Counted from the first letter of the stretch, positions 46,201 to 59,063 are shown. The stretch: 64,000 nt of DNA from Embiotoca jacksoni (GCA_022577435.1 JAKOON010000008.1:19117001-19181000), one strand, 5' to 3'. Numbers and translations: made by a program. Notes: generated from the letters alone by a model not told the origin.

Positions 46201-48838
46201 TCTGCAGAAAGGTCTTCACAACGTGCTGCTGTCTTACGGCCACCACAATCCAGCTGTGGGCTACTGTCAGGTAATTCTCACCTCCTCAAGTCCCAGTTTA
46301 GGGTGGATGGTTGAATAACACCATATCTTTACCCGTTGATACTAATGTGGAAAATTATCATTGTGATAATTCAGTCAAGGAGTTTGATTCTTGTTGATTC
46401 TCTCGATATAGTAAAATACGTTTTATTATGATTCTAATGTTGGTAATTTGGGTTTGAACAGTCACACAATTTTGGTGTTGTTCCATAATTTTATGTCGCA
46501 CTGTATGACTGAAATGTACCATGTAGTATTGTGTCTATTAATTTTGAGGATTATAAGGTGAAGTTGAATCAAAATGCCCTCAATTTTTTTTTAAAGATGG
46601 TACAAACAATTGTGTGCCGAATACTTAATGTGAAAAATATGTATAATGTATTGACGTATTAGTGTAATTGATGGCCCGATTATGAATGAAAAAGCCTATT
46701 TTTATGCTCACTGCTCTCACAGTGTTATCAATATTTACCAATAACCCACTTGTGTGTCCAGAGAAAGGCTGTTTGCGTCAGCTCAGTAAAGCTTTGTGGT
46801 GATCATTGGCATTTGAAAGGCAAATTTCCTTCACCAGAGCATATGCAGCTTGGTTGCAATTGAAACAGGGCTGCACTGATGGTCTGCTATGAAGTATAAA
46901 TAGAATCCACTCAGGTCTAATCGTGCCCATGGAGCCCGTTTCATTTTATTGTTTCCTTACTTTGTGCCCCGTGTTCGCTCCTCTGCTCTCTGCGCTGAAT
47001 GCTTCATTAAAGAGGTGATCAAACCTGCTCGTCCACGATCGCAAGACTCAAGTGGAACCTGAGTGTGTGTCTCTTTGTCTTCAGGGGATGAACTTCGTAG
47101 CTGGGTATCTACTCATCATCACAAAGGATGAAGAGAAATCCTTCTGGCTGATGGATGCTCTGCTTGGCAGCATTTTACCAGGTGTGTGTGTGCGTGCGTG
47201 CGCATTTCCTCTGGGCTAAGAATAATCCTGCTGGGGTCACATGGTCTTTATCTGTCTGTGGCTTAAGACCTACAGTATGTTTTTATTGGTATGCTGCACT
47301 CACTCAACACAGGAAACGTCAGTATTAGTAAGAAAAAACCTGGAAGCAACTGTGATGACAGCAGTGATTTTAAGGTGTTTTGCGTTTGACGCCACGTTTC
47401 ATTTAATTCAGTTTAATTAGAGCTGTTTATCCAGCTGTTGTATTACAAAAAGGGATTTGTTATCATCTGTCTGCGGTTGATTTAGAGGCGTGTGAATGTG
47501 TGTGTGGTTCCAGACTACTACAGTCCTTCCATGCTGGGGCTGAAGATGGACCAGGAGGTGTTGGGGGAGTTGGTCAAAGTTAAAGTCCCCCAAGTGTGGC
47601 AGTTGATGAGGGATCATAATGTCATGTGGACCCTCGTGGTCTCCCGATGGTTCATCTGTCTCTACATAGACATCTTGCCAGTAGAGGTGAGTGGATCTGT
47701 GTGTGTTGTAGCTTAACTGTTATTTATTATACCTCATATCCTGAAGGACTACATTTATTTTAATTACAAGTTAAGGAAAGCTTGTGTGCCAAGTTGAATT
47801 CTTCTAGCCCCTCAAAAAAAATAAAAGCTCGGTCAAAGCATCAAACCACACAAACCCTGTTCTCTTCATAACGTGCTTTATCCGAGCGCTGCTTTGAGTG
47901 GACTCGGTTGAAAATGTCGGCTTCATCCTGTTTTCTTTAAAACTGGAACAGTTAACCCACCTCGTACAACTCCTTGTTGCTGCCTTCTGTTGTTGGACCG
48001 CGGCGGGTCTGCACTGCTGTGTTTGTTCTCCAAATACACCTGGAACTTTGATCAGAGGGTGCAACACTTGCAGATGTTCACACGGTTTTCAGCTCACCAA
48101 AGCACTGGACGTCCAGTCGCTCCGACAGCAACAGGCACTCACCGATTCCCTCCCAGATTGATGCAAACTTTAAAGTAGCTGTTCGGAAAGAGTCAAACAT
48201 AACTATAATACATCTACAATAACAACCTGACTGTCTGGCGCTGATAATGCAAAATGCACTAGAAACACACTGGTCTACTAAACATCCTTTAACAGTCCAG
48301 TTGCACTCGCTCGCAGTTTCAACTTTATATTGTACATCAGTATCTGCACGTGTTGGTCGATGAGATTTCCATTTTTCTTGCCGTTTTATTTTTGCAGACT
48401 GTCCTGCGCATTTGGGACTGCCTCTTCTACGAGGGCTCGAAAATCCTGTTCCGCGTAGCTCTGACGCTGATCCACCGCAACCAGGCTCTGATTCAGCAGG
48501 CCCAGTCGCTGCCAGACATCTGCCAGACCTTCAAGCAGATCACTCATGGGCCATTTGTTGATGAGTGCCACACTTTCATGCAGGTTAAAAAAAACAAAAC
48601 AAAAAACTAAAATAAACCAGGAAGGTGCCCCGTCGCTATAAGCAGTGATTTTATTAGAGGAAAGATCAGTCAGTATAAAAAGAGTCATCCTTTTGTAATT
48701 CGCTCTCTTTAATCCTATAATCCCGGTGTTTCCTGTTGTTCCTAGAAAATCTTCACTGAACCAGGAAGTCTCTCCATGGCAACCCTGACTAAGCTGCGGG
48801 CGAAGTGTCGATCTCGAATCATCGCGGAGGAATCCTGA
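43225..48838 (+). CDS. grtp1: GRTP1 (TBC1D6), TBC-domain Rab GTPase-activating protein, complete in eight exons
   Basis: GRTP1 is a growth-hormone-regulated TBC protein; TBC domains speed GTP hydrolysis by Rab GTPases through a dual Arg/Gln finger. Exons: 43225-43295, 44955-45106, 45209-45367, 46146-46270, 47085-47181, 47514-47686, 48398-48583, 48746-48838. The total is 1056 nt, 351 codons (human 336). The start ATG at 43225 opens a basic peptide (MERKKEAGRRTRSPDG) that splices in frame into SVDPYGFERSKDFD, which matches human. The TBC domain begins at about RKGIPNEHRAVIWM. The Arg finger lies in IRTDLNRTFPDN (R131) and the Gln finger in GYCQGMNF (Q169), so the protein should be catalytically competent. 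FICLYIDILPVETVLRIWDCLFYEGSK is near-identical to human. All introns are GT-AG. The N-terminus is somewhat longer than in human and rests on frame continuity alone. Confidence 0.94.
44728..44766. repeat. AT-rich palindrome in grtp1 intron 1
   Basis: A TATATATA run interrupted by TCTATATATATAGA forms a long near-perfect palindrome. Probably a degenerate (TA)n microsatellite. Confidence 0.7.
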
Positions 48839-49850
48839 CGTAGACTCGACTAGCGGTTGCTGAAACTCAATACACATTCCAGAGGGACCAGCACCCAGAC
48901 GCGTGTTTGCACATTATTTAACAGCGACTCCTACATACTGTACACTCTCCGTCTTAAACGTGTCTGAAGACAATCGTACAGCACAACTGTAAATATGTGA
49001 TGTGGGAACATCCTCAGCTGCGCGCTGTACGAGCTGATGATTCCATTTGACTTTTAACATGTAGTTCGTCTGAATGTTTTCTTCTGTTAAAATGTGGAAC
49101 CGTGCACTTTAGTCCAGAAGGTCAGAGACACTGAAGAGAAAAGAGTGAGCAGTAAATGGTCAGATGAATTAGGCGTTACACACCGAGCACCGTCAAAGAG
49201 GAACCCGTCTGCTGTTATTTCACTTCGTTGTCTCAATCACGAACATTACGAAAGACAAAACTGTTCTCTCGGGTTATTGGACGGCCGACGGACGAACCTC
49301 AACGCTGGAACAACATGCTGTGGTTATCCAACGTGAATTATACTTATTTCATGACACTCTTTATTTCTTGAAACAATTTAATATCTGACGTGTTAGTTTC
49401 GGTGAGATTTTGCAGTCCGTCTGCAAATAATTTAAATTCCCTGTGGTGAAACAATACAAGCACAACTGAAAGGGCAGCTCTTCTTCTAACAATGTTCAGT
49501 CCAGTTTGTTCTGTGTTTGGGTTTTGTGCCCCTTTTCACCGTCCGTCATGTCAGATTTTGATCCCAATCCTGAGTGTTAAACAACTCCGAGCTGCCGCCA
49601 TGTTTATTTCACAAATAATAACAATCTTAAAATACGGTTGCATAAAATACTCACAAAAAAAAAAAAAAATCATTGCTGGACTTAAGATTTTTATTAACTT
49701 GCAGTAAAATGCATCATAGAAAATGAGATTAAATCCCTTTCTATAAAAATAAAAGGTCAAATCACTACTATTCATAGTGGCAGTTCTTTTGGGAGTGTGG
49801 TGAATAGCAAGAGTGGAAAATTAACCCGTTTACTTTATCGGTTGAATAAA
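48839..49850 (+). other. Presumed grtp1 3' UTR with AATAAA at its end
   Basis: After the grtp1 stop at 48836-48838 there is about 1 kb of non-coding sequence to AATAAA at 49845-49850 (in GTTGAATAAACTTTGC), a good polyadenylation signal. The convergent lamp1 gene ends at 50574, so the two 3' ends face each other across less than 0.75 kb. Confidence 0.55.
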
Positions 49851-50573
49851 CTTTGCACAAAGCAACGAGCCACATTTTTCATCTTCCCACTCACCGAACT
49901 ATTCGACTAGTTTAACTAAACTGCAGTGCATGGATGGGAGAGGCTTCTATACATCTCCACTGTGGAGGACTAAGATTGGAAAAGACGCATTCAGAGCTTT
50001 CCCTTTTCTCAAGAGTCGCTGGGATGATGGTACGCTCATGAGCTCTAAAAACAAAAAGTACTAGTGAGCATGTACGGACATCAAATTAAAGCTCCCCCAA
50101 AGTTGAAATAATTATTGTTAAACTTTTTGGCCTTCAAAGAAAAAAAAAAAAGACTCCCTCTGCTTCTTTAGTTGCATGATTCTTTATAAATAATTACACG
50201 GCTAAAACAACAAAAAGCAGTTCAAGCAAATCCAATCAAATTCCTAGAACATCTTGAAACGAGAGTCGAGCCAAACCGTTGACTGAACCTCCAACAGCAA
50301 ATTCAAACTTCCTCCGTCCTTGACTACGTGAAGTCTCGGGCTTCACTAAGATGCACACCATCTACAGTTAGCAGGTATTCTGTTTCTTGTCATCCACAGA
50401 GAAAGTGAAAGGAAAGCTAAATATCCAGATGTCACAATGGATATTGAAAATCATGCACTCGGCACAGAGAAACGACCGCTTCCGTTCGCTCCGGCTCGGC
50501 TCTCATTCACGCGCTCGGCTCCTCCCCCGCTCCATTCAGTCTGTCAGCTTTTGAGTTCAACGAAGGGTCCCGT
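49851..50573. other. Convergent 3' region of grtp1 and lamp1
   Basis: This interval should contain the lamp1 3' UTR on the minus strand. I found no coding exon and no clear minus-strand AATAAA, so the lamp1 transcript end is not fixed. Confidence 0.45.
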
Positions 50574-53500
50574 TCAGATGGTCTGGTATCCGGCGTGGCT
50601 CCTCTTCCTGCCTATTAGATACGCGACGAGGACGATGAGCACCAGGCCGGCGAGAGCCGCGCCGACGATGATGGGGATCAACATCTGGTCTTGGTCCATC
50701 TGACACTCCTCCGCTGGAGAGAAACCACGAGAGGGGTCGTCGTTAGCGACGCAAATTCAGTTGGATTCTAAAAACGGTAATTAATCCCGAAAGTTGCGTT
50801 AAAGTCTAAAAGGGTAGCGGTGAAGGAAAAGCTGAAGCGGCCCTACCTGTGGAAAACTGGTCGGTTGTGACGCCGAACGGCTGCACCTGCAGTCTGAAGG
50901 TGTTGAGAGAGAAGGCCGGCACCACCAGCAGAGTCTGCTCCGCGTTGCACATGTAAGAGTGGCCCAGCGTACTCCGCAGGTAGTCCAGGCTGGTGTTACT
51001 GGCCGAGAGGGCACCTGGACAGAGAAACGGCACAATTTATTTCACTTCAACATGTCAGAAGAGCAAAGAGAACAATTCTGTTCAGTGGTTTCAATTCTCT
51101 GAAATTCTTTTTAATTTTTTTCCAGGACAGAAAAACATCGTCTTTGTGCTAATCAAGACTAAATCCAGCCACATTGTTTTATTCCCGGGCAGTTTGAGAG
51201 CTTTATTTACTAGTTCGCAGGTTTTCAGTACAAAACTTTTTTTTTTTTAGCTGCTTAAATAATAAACGGCAAAATATTTCTTCTTGACGGAGAACAAAAT
51301 GAATGAATTTACTACGGCTGCCCTCGACGAAAGATTCTCCTCCCCTGCAGAATCGCAGTGATGTGGACAGCGTGCGTCTTACTGCTGGTGGGGTTGCAAA
51401 GGCTTCCCTCTCCCATATTTTAATAGATCAATAGAAGTTTTACAAACTTAACATCTGGCTTTTTAGTCGTTTACTCAACCAATCTTTGAAGTCATCATTT
51501 TCTACCCCGAGTTGTTGAATTTTGTATTTTCCTGGCACGTCTGCCTTCGTTAGCGGCTACTGGAAAACATGCATCTTGACTGAAGTGATTGTTGACGAAC
51601 GGGACGGTTATAAAACCACACGACAAAGAAGTTAATAACACTGTATGGAAAAATACCTCCTGGAAAATATTTCATTTTGATAAATGGCAACTAAAATTCA
51701 ATGATGTTCCATGAATTGGCCCAAAAAAACAAAAACAAAACAAAAAAAATAATTCCCTGACTTTCCATCTTTAGAAAAAGCTTTTTTAGAATTCCATGAT
51801 ATTTCAGGAATTGTATGTCCAGCGGGAACTCTGCGTTGTTTATGACCTACCGCTCATATCAGACCAGTCAGCCAGCAGAGATATCCCACTCAGGTGGTAC
51901 TTCTTGGCTGTGGTGTTCTGTGGATGGGAGGAAGAGTTGATTAGATATTTGTGTGTACACACACACACAACACACAACACACAACACACACACACACACA
52001 CAGGGGTTGAGTTTACCATAGTGAAGGTGAAGTTGAGCGTGGTGGTTTGCTCCTGTGTCAAAATCAAGGAAGCACTGCTGGCTTCGCATGATCCCGATGA
52101 ACTTGTATGATTGGGATTCAGGTTTAATAATTGTTGAACAGTCTGGAGAAATGGACAAAAAGTTGTTGTAAGTTTGTTAATTCACACCGGCAGTCGGTCT
52201 AACATTTGTTACGTGCGAGTGGTTCCTGCTCGTGAAGCTCGGTATCACCTTATTCTGAGTCCGAGAGAAGTACGAGACGTTGAGCTGCAGTCCCATTTGG
52301 GCGAGGAGACACAAGGTGCCGTTGTTGTCGTTCACAGTGTAGCTGCCCCGGACGGGTGTTCCTGGTGCCGGCGCTGGTGCTGGAGCTGCTGTGGTGGTGG
52401 GCGGAGCCGTGGTGGACGGAGTCGTGGTGGGCGGAGCCGTCGTGCTGTTTTGATCTGCTGCACATACCGTTTCTGTGACGAGAGAAACCATAAAAGAAAT
52501 CAGCTCGGAAGAAGAAGCACCCAAACCCCCGAAAGACGCCCACTCGGGGACAAAAACACCACCCGAGCTGTACCTTCAGGACTCAGGTCGTTTCCTGGCA
52601 TGAACGCCTGCAGCCTCACATCAGACAACGTGGCGGTTGCTTCGCCGACTCCGATAGCGAGGGGGCTCACACAGCGGTAGGTGGTGTTGATCGCCGCCCA
52701 GATCCCAACTGGGCCCGACACCACCGTGACCACACCTAGGACACAGTCCAGCCATGCAGTGAGTCACGCATATGTAACAGATCGTGTGGAATACGAGTCC
52801 CGGTGGCATCAAATGAGATTCATTTCGGAGAAATCGTGATCTAAAAACTGACTGAATCGTACTATTAACTTAACAACATACAGGGAGGCCATTTTTAGGG
52901 CTCCAAACATGCTTAAGATCAGAATTTGGGGCCCGCGGGCCAAGTTATGTTATAATAAAGGTATCTTATATTTACTTGTCGGTATTTAAATCCGGAGGCG
53001 AACATTACTGTACTACATACTTCCCGCCGCGCTTGGCAACAAACTCCCCGTTCGTCTCGGTACTTGTTCTCACCGGAGCGGTTGGCCTCGGGGAAGACCG
53101 ACGCGTCGCTCAGGTTGTACTGCAGCGTCAGCAGGGAGACGTTGTACACATTTCCACGGGTAGAGAAGACCAGCCCGAGCGTGTGGCCCGGTCCAAACGC
53201 CGCCAGCAGCACCGCGGCGCTTTCAGCCGTGCCGCAGGAGCTGCCGCCCGCGACGGCGGCGGCGGAGTCGGGCAGAGCGAGCTGCGCTGTTCTCTGAGGA
53301 CGAGACGAGAGATGCGAGCGGCGCCGGTGATAAGCTGAGGGCGCTGGTGCAGTGTGACGCGGCGTACGCCGGCGGTGATAATGACAACAGACACACGGAC
53401 TCTCGGTGTACATACGTTGCCGCCGGAGGTGTTGTACGAGATGGAGAACGATGCCGACAGCTCGACCTCGATGCAGGTGGCGTTCCCTTCCTTCACTTCA

Positions 53501-56500
53501 AGAGTTACAGCCTGGATGCGACCTGGAGACGAGCACACGACGGACAGGGAGCCACGACATGAATTAATATACACGCTCTCAACTACCACGTCATGGTTGG
53601 AGGACTCCACCAGCCGGTCGAGTCGCAGCTTCCATGTTTTGTCCACCCGTGTCTGTGGAAGACTTCGAAGGACATTGAGTAAAAGGTATTACCTGTGTTT
53701 TTGTGGAAATATAAATGAAATGATATGACTCGACTTTGTTAAGCTTCGTTTTTCAAACTCCCACACACATCTTCAACCTGACAGTTTCAGGACGCACAAA
53801 GAGAAGTGCTGCATGACGGCGCAGTTGCAGCTGACCTTTGACCTTTGGGATACAAAAACATCATAAACTCATCATACAGGTATTATTACACTTGTGTGAA
53901 AGTTTGTCACCCTTGGCTCATGAATTCTGGAGTTACAGACACAAACGTGTTCCGTGACTCCAAGTGGACGTTCGAACCAGATTTGAAGAAGTTGCCTCGA
54001 GGTGATCCCGAGAAATCACATTCATGAGAATACGACGTACAGACAGACGAGCCGGAGAGAACGCGTCTGATGACGACTGGTGCCGAGAAACATAACAAAC
54101 CTTAAAAAATTATTGTATATAATATATATATATATATATACACTGTACTGTATATACTGTGCATTTTATATTTTTTACTGCTATTTTATTGCTTTTCTAT
54201 TATTCTATTATTATCTTATTGCTTCTGTATGCTGCTGTAGCGAAAAAAATGTCCCCTCTGGGATTAATAAAGTAACTACCTACCTACCTAAACCCACTTA
54301 AAGTGAAATTATAGGGGAACAATAGTCCTATTTTCAGCTGTCTTTTCTTCATCCTCCGGACACGTGCGAGATGTGATAATTACACTCGAGTGTTGAATTG
54401 TGTGCAATAATTTACAATATTAGAAAACCATTCATCCGTTTTGATGCATTAATTTCTCGGTGCAGATTATTAATGCACACGGATGACGAGTTGGACCGGT
54501 AGATAAACTACAGTGTGATGCCGTGTGTGATCGACCGTGTTGATATTATACAACGGCACAATGAGGAACTATTCATTATCTGGGTCCTCTGGTTAATATT
54601 TGACCTGCCTGGTTAGATAAAGACGACAACAGTGACGGTTGACACGGCAGATTCCCCGTTACGTGACGCCATGACCTACATACGCAGTAGAGCAGTTCAC
54701 CCGAGCCACCACCAGAGGGCCACACATCCCAGGACACTTCCAGAGGGAGTTGTTTAGAGCTGCTGCTCCTCTACAGGCTTGTAGCAGGTGGAACTGAACA
54801 AGTCCTGAGCGCTGGGAGTCAGGACACACACTTCTCCAGTGAACATTTATCAACTCGGCCAACCTGGCAACTTTCACACTTGCGTTGCAGGCTATTAATA
54901 CCTTTATTCTCCGGAAACTGCCGGCTCACTGTTGTGTTTCTATGTCTCTCTCTCTGTGTGTGTGTGTGTAAAATAGTGGCTGTAACTCTCCAACACATTG
55001 TTTATAATCTATGGTGGTCATCAAGAACTCATGTTCTTATCAATCCAACAACTAAATATCCTTGAAAGAACTTTCACATCCATTATAAGGTGCTGTAACG
55101 CAATACAGCAGTTTCACCGCTTGCGTCACACTTCCCAGAATGTCTACGAAGAAGTTGAAGTAGTTCAACTCAAGAAAGTGACGATTCCTCTTTGGTTAAC
55201 TGTGAATAAACTGGGTCTTTCTTGTGTTCGCTAGTCCGTTTAGTGATACATGACTTTACTGCGTGGCAAAACTAAAATAAAAACTACTTTAAATCACCAC
55301 AATTAAAAAATGTGCTGCGAAGAGGATTTCTGAATTAAAAAATAAAAAATAAAAATGCTGCAACTGGTTACCTGTTCTCATTGTTAAGAAACAGATGTAT
55401 TTAGCCTGAGGGGTGGGGCGTGGAGGGAGTGGTTGTTATTGCCCGCCACGCTATTGGTAATTTCATAATTCACTTATCACACAGCCGACTGACTGCGCTC
55501 TTCCCTTTCTCATTAAGCTTCCTCTATTTATAACGTTAATGATCTACAGGGAAAGACCCCCCCCCCGTGCTTCGGGCTCCGTCAGCCACGCACACTTCTT
55601 CCCTCCGCTGCCTCGCTGAAACTCGACCCCGACGCACCTCGGTGCTCACCCTGTAAACACGCAGCAGACGGTTTACACAACGCCGCAATCTGATCGCGAG
55701 GTGAAAGCGGTTGCCTGTGAAGTCCCGAGCTGCAGATATCAGCAACGCTGCAGCGGGGGGGAATAACAAACAAGAGACGGAGCCCACGCTTCCTGTTGGA
55801 AAGGCTGAAGCTCCTTGAGGTCACAACGACGCTGCAGGGTAGAAAAACCAAAGTTGGTGCCAACTTAAAAAGGAGTACAGTAATCTTATTACATATTTTA
55901 TTGGGAACAAAAAAAATTAAATAAATAGGGAAACTACTGGAGCTACAACGGTATCTGCCCGTTTTCCCCGAGTCAGCAGCATCCAGGTGCTTGTGTGCGT
56001 TCAGGGCGATTAAAGTGGTCATAAACTAACAGTCAGCGGGCCCCTGCACGCCGTGTGCAACACAAAGCCACCACGGCAGTCATGTGAAGCTCTCAAAATG
56101 ACACAACAATGGGGTCAATCGGCCTCCACAACATGAACAAAACCCGAGCGTCACATTAGAACAGGGTAGAATAAAACTAGAGGGAAGTCCAGGGACGGTT
56201 CGGGTAGATCTGGTCTGGGTTTTCAGAGAGGTCCATGTGAAAATGAATCAAGTCACTGATATAGAGCTGGAATAGGGCAGAAAATCTATATGCAACTATT
56301 TTAATAATCACAGAATTGTTTTAGTCCTTTTTTTAAAATTTTTTTACTCAAAGACAAACGGTCCAAACATTTTTCTGGTTTCAGCCTCCTAAACATAAAA
56401 GTTGGATCCTTTTATTCATCATTGCCTACACGACGATAAACTCAATGGCTTTGGATTTTTTTTTGGAAAGTTGGTCAGATAAATCTTGACATTTGATGAT

Positions 56501-57083
56501 ATCAGCTGTGGTTGTGTGGAAAGTTAACGGGCATTTATCACCACGTTCTGCACTTTTAGAGAAAAAGATGAATTGAGTAGACAAAGAAAATAAGTGTTTG
56601 ATTATTTATTGATGAAAATAATTGTTGGATACACGACCGACTTTGATTATAAAAATGTCCAAAAGTGTCAGGTGACATCTCCAAATGGATCATTTTTGCC
56701 CTGTCAACAGCTCTTAACGTTATAATTTAAGAGCGAGAACAACAACTACCGACAACCAAAACAGTTTCCAGTCATGGCCGACCCCGTTATAAACGTCATG
56801 CAGCCAGAAAACAACCAGCAGCACGCTGAAGCCGGAATATGTTATCAATTAGTTATCTAACCAGGAAGTCATATTTATGATGTTTGCAATTTTCACTTTT
56901 TAAAAAAAAAAAAGTGAAAAGAAAAGACTGTTATCAGCTTTTCAAATGGAATATTTTCCCTTGAAACTGATTTGAAATTTTGGTGGTTTCAACAACTGAT
57001 CAGACAAATCACGACTTACAATTTAACGATATACCGCGATATTATCGTGGAGCCTCTGGTGACGCCCCCCTCCCCTCCTCCCC

Positions 57084-57115
<32 letters not shown>

Positions 57116-57571
57116 ACAGTGTCAGAGGTTTGAATAGCGATAAAACATTCACGCAGCCGTACGACCTTGTCCAAGGTTTTACGACAACTTTAAGCTCGAT
57201 ATAAATTAATATAATTCCGGTTTTTAAAACAATGCCACTAGATTCGGTTCAAATGTCTAATTTCGTCAAATTATGCTTGCAGACCCACATTCAAAAAGGA
57301 GTGAACATGGGGCTTTTTGGCAAGGGGGGTAGGGGGTAGGAGGAGGGAGGAGGGGGGCTGGAGTCCCCCGGGTCGCTGGTTGATATCGACAGACTGTGCG
57401 GTTAATCGACAGCGCGATTCGACTGCCCGGTCCGACCGTCGACACCACAACTGGCCAACGAGTCAGAAAGGTGGCGACGGTGAGCAGCTTTAAAACCCGG
57501 CAAAACAACAACTCACCGAAAACCGCAAGCCAGGCGACGGAGAGCGCAGCCAGAGCGCGGGGGACTTTCAT
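50574..57571 (-). CDS. lamp1: LAMP1, lysosome-associated membrane glycoprotein 1, complete in nine exons
   Basis: LAMP1 is a major heavily glycosylated protein of the lysosomal membrane. Exons: 57517-57571, 53416-53522, 53074-53293, 52574-52735, 52249-52472, 52017-52142, 51851-51917, 50847-51014, 50574-50713. The total is 1269 nt, 422 codons (human 417). The start gives a signal peptide (MKVPRALAALSVAWLAVFG). Two luminal LAMP domains with paired cysteines and many N-x-S/T sites (NATC, NVSL, NLSD, NTTY) are joined by a Thr/Pro/Ala hinge (TTAPPTTTPSTTAPP...). The second domain has NNGTLCLLAQMGLQLN and SYMCNAE. A membrane helix (MLIPIIVGAALAGLVLIVLV) is followed by a short tail ending GYQTI, the tyrosine-based lysosomal sorting signal identical to human. 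Intron 1 is about 4 kb and carries repeats. All introns are GT-AG. Synteny supports LAMP1, not LAMP2. Confidence 0.96.
51958..52002. repeat. (AC)n-rich microsatellite in lamp1 intron
   Basis: Interrupted ACAC runs, seen directly, between the exons at 51851-51917 and 52017-52142. It sits only 15 bases from the donor side of the upstream exon. Confidence 0.9.
53760..54060. repeat. Dispersed repeat copy B, carrying a DR1-like element
   Basis: Located in lamp1 intron 1, this shares blocks in the same order with copy A at 21872-22260, including CACACACATCTTCAACCTG and TGACCTTTGACCTTT. TGACCTTTGACCT at 53832-53844 is again a perfect DR1. The 3' part (GGTGATCCCGAGAAATCAC followed by TTCATGAGAATACGACG) resembles the end of a repeat family common in teleosts. 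Confidence 0.6.
54120..54296 (+). repeat. Probable 3' tail of a non-LTR retrotransposon or SINE
   Basis: An AT-rich stretch ends in TCCCCTCTGGGATTAATAAAG followed by a (CCTA)n tail. Teleost retroposon tails commonly have this form, CCC-ACTGGGG-ACTAATAAAGG plus a short tandem repeat (from memory). No coding part is attached, so it is a 5'-truncated fragment. Confidence 0.5.
54300..57085. other. Remainder of lamp1 intron 1
   Basis: Non-coding, with no recognised exon on either strand. A poly-C run (about 57085-57101) runs into a short (AC)n tract to 57118. Short frames here are unrelated to any family I know. Confidence 0.5.
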
Positions 57572-58030
57572 CCTTGTCGTGAAACCACAGAGCAGTCTTC
57601 GCTCCGGTATATCGGTGGGGAGAGGCTCCGGGGGGGGGAGGCGGCGTTGTTCCGCCGCTGCAGGCGCAGGTGGGTCGATACGGCACAGGAACAACCGCAC
57701 TTGACTTCACGGACCGTTAAGCGTCGCACTTCTCCTTCTTCTTCTTCTTCCTGTTATTAAATTCTCTGTAAATAGTTGATGGATATCCGTTCCAGCTCGT
57801 GCCGCCGGTAGGAAAGGAGGAGCGGTAGCCGCGGTGTAGATGTCGGTCCCAGCCTCTCGCTGTCTTGTCATGTGAACTGGTCGCATTTAGAGCTGCGGAG
57901 TCACGTGATGCCGCCCCGCCTTCTTCCTCTGGTCGGAGCTCATCCAGGCGCTCGACTCTGCCTTCACCGTAACAACTCAAGTCACTAATAAGCACTTCGA
58001 AGTCAGCGACACCACACTTTTATCCCGTGG
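57572..58030 (-). promoter_or_regulatory. lamp1 promoter and 5' UTR, GC-rich
   Basis: Immediately upstream of the lamp1 start the DNA is GC- and CpG-rich until about 58.0 kb, with a CLEAR-like E-box (listed separately). This is the expected TATA-less promoter. Its exact start sites are unknown. Confidence 0.6.
57900..57909. promoter_or_regulatory. CLEAR-like E-box (TFEB/TFE3 type) upstream of lamp1
   Basis: GTCACGTGAT matches nine of ten positions of the CLEAR consensus GTCACGTGAC bound by TFEB, which controls lysosomal genes including LAMP1. It is about 330 bases upstream of the initiator codon. A weaker related site, GTCATGTGAAC, is near 57867. Confidence 0.6.
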
Positions 58031-58427
58031 AAATGCTTGACAAAAAGATTAATGTTTTAAAAAAAAAAATAATAATAAAAAAAAAATCACTTGCATAACT
58101 GGATATTTTAGAATAGGTGATGCCAACTGGGTGTGAAGAGACATTATGAGAAAATCACTGCGCTTCCGGGAACAATATTACAATGAAAATGACTTCTCGG
58201 AGGAGTGTCGCAAACAGGACTCATTATTTAAAATGTAATGAGTGGGAGGAACAACAAACCAAAGCGGGCATGTATTGGCTCACGTGGGTCCTTTTTTTTC
58301 CTTCTCTTCTTGACACCTTAAATGTCAAATATATAGAAAAGTGGAGTTATGAATGCAACATTCCTGAAATGATTTGAATACGTGGCACGTAAAAGAGCCT
58401 TTATATGGTTTATGAAGTGTATGATCT

Positions 58428-58473
<46 letters not shown>

Positions 58474-59063
58474 GTGCTGCTCAGGCTGCAAAGTGCATGT
58501 GTTGTGTAGTCAGCTGACACCTCCATCAATTCACGAGGGTCTGCAAAACCCCAGAAGGAACGCAGAGGCTGCTGCTGTCCAAGTCTCACCAGGACTACAT
58601 TCTCCCTGCATAGTTCAACCAGGCTGTGTAACAACACACAGGCCGCTTTCTTGTCTACAAATGAGACCATCATTTCAGACAACTTGGCTCTTAAGATCTA
58701 TTTCCTAATGCTCTTAAAGTGAAAGCAACAACAGATGCCCTTTGATTTTCCTTTCTATCTTCCAGTAACTTAAGATATTAAAACCACACACTTTAACAGG
58801 ACACCACAGCACCTTGCTACTTACTCAAACTGCCCTCGTTTCACAATTTTTTTTTTTTTTTACTGTGATTCACTGGATAAAATCGTATTTGACTGCAGGA
58901 GTTAATGCCAGGAGGATAAACTATGCAGGGAGCTCAAGACAAGAGGCTAATTCTTCACACTGCGGACAGAAAGAAATGAGGCACACGTGTTCAAATGAAA
59001 AGAAATGAAAATCTACCACAAGCTGCTTCTGTACAAATCAATACTCAAACCATTAAATATCCA
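58031..59063. other. Intergenic region between lamp1 and cul4a
   Basis: AT-rich DNA without recognised exons. It contains a (AC)n tract at 58433-58471 and a poly-T run at about 58849-58861. Both flanking genes are on the minus strand, so this lies between the cul4a 3' end and the lamp1 promoter. Confidence 0.5.
58433..58471. repeat. (AC)n microsatellite
   Basis: About 19 AC units seen directly, between lamp1 and cul4a. Confidence 0.97.

Noticed and set aside
54659..54877. 72-residue minus-strand frame in lamp1 intron 1
   Set aside because: No family resemblance, no supporting splice signals, and it lies within a repeat-containing intron.
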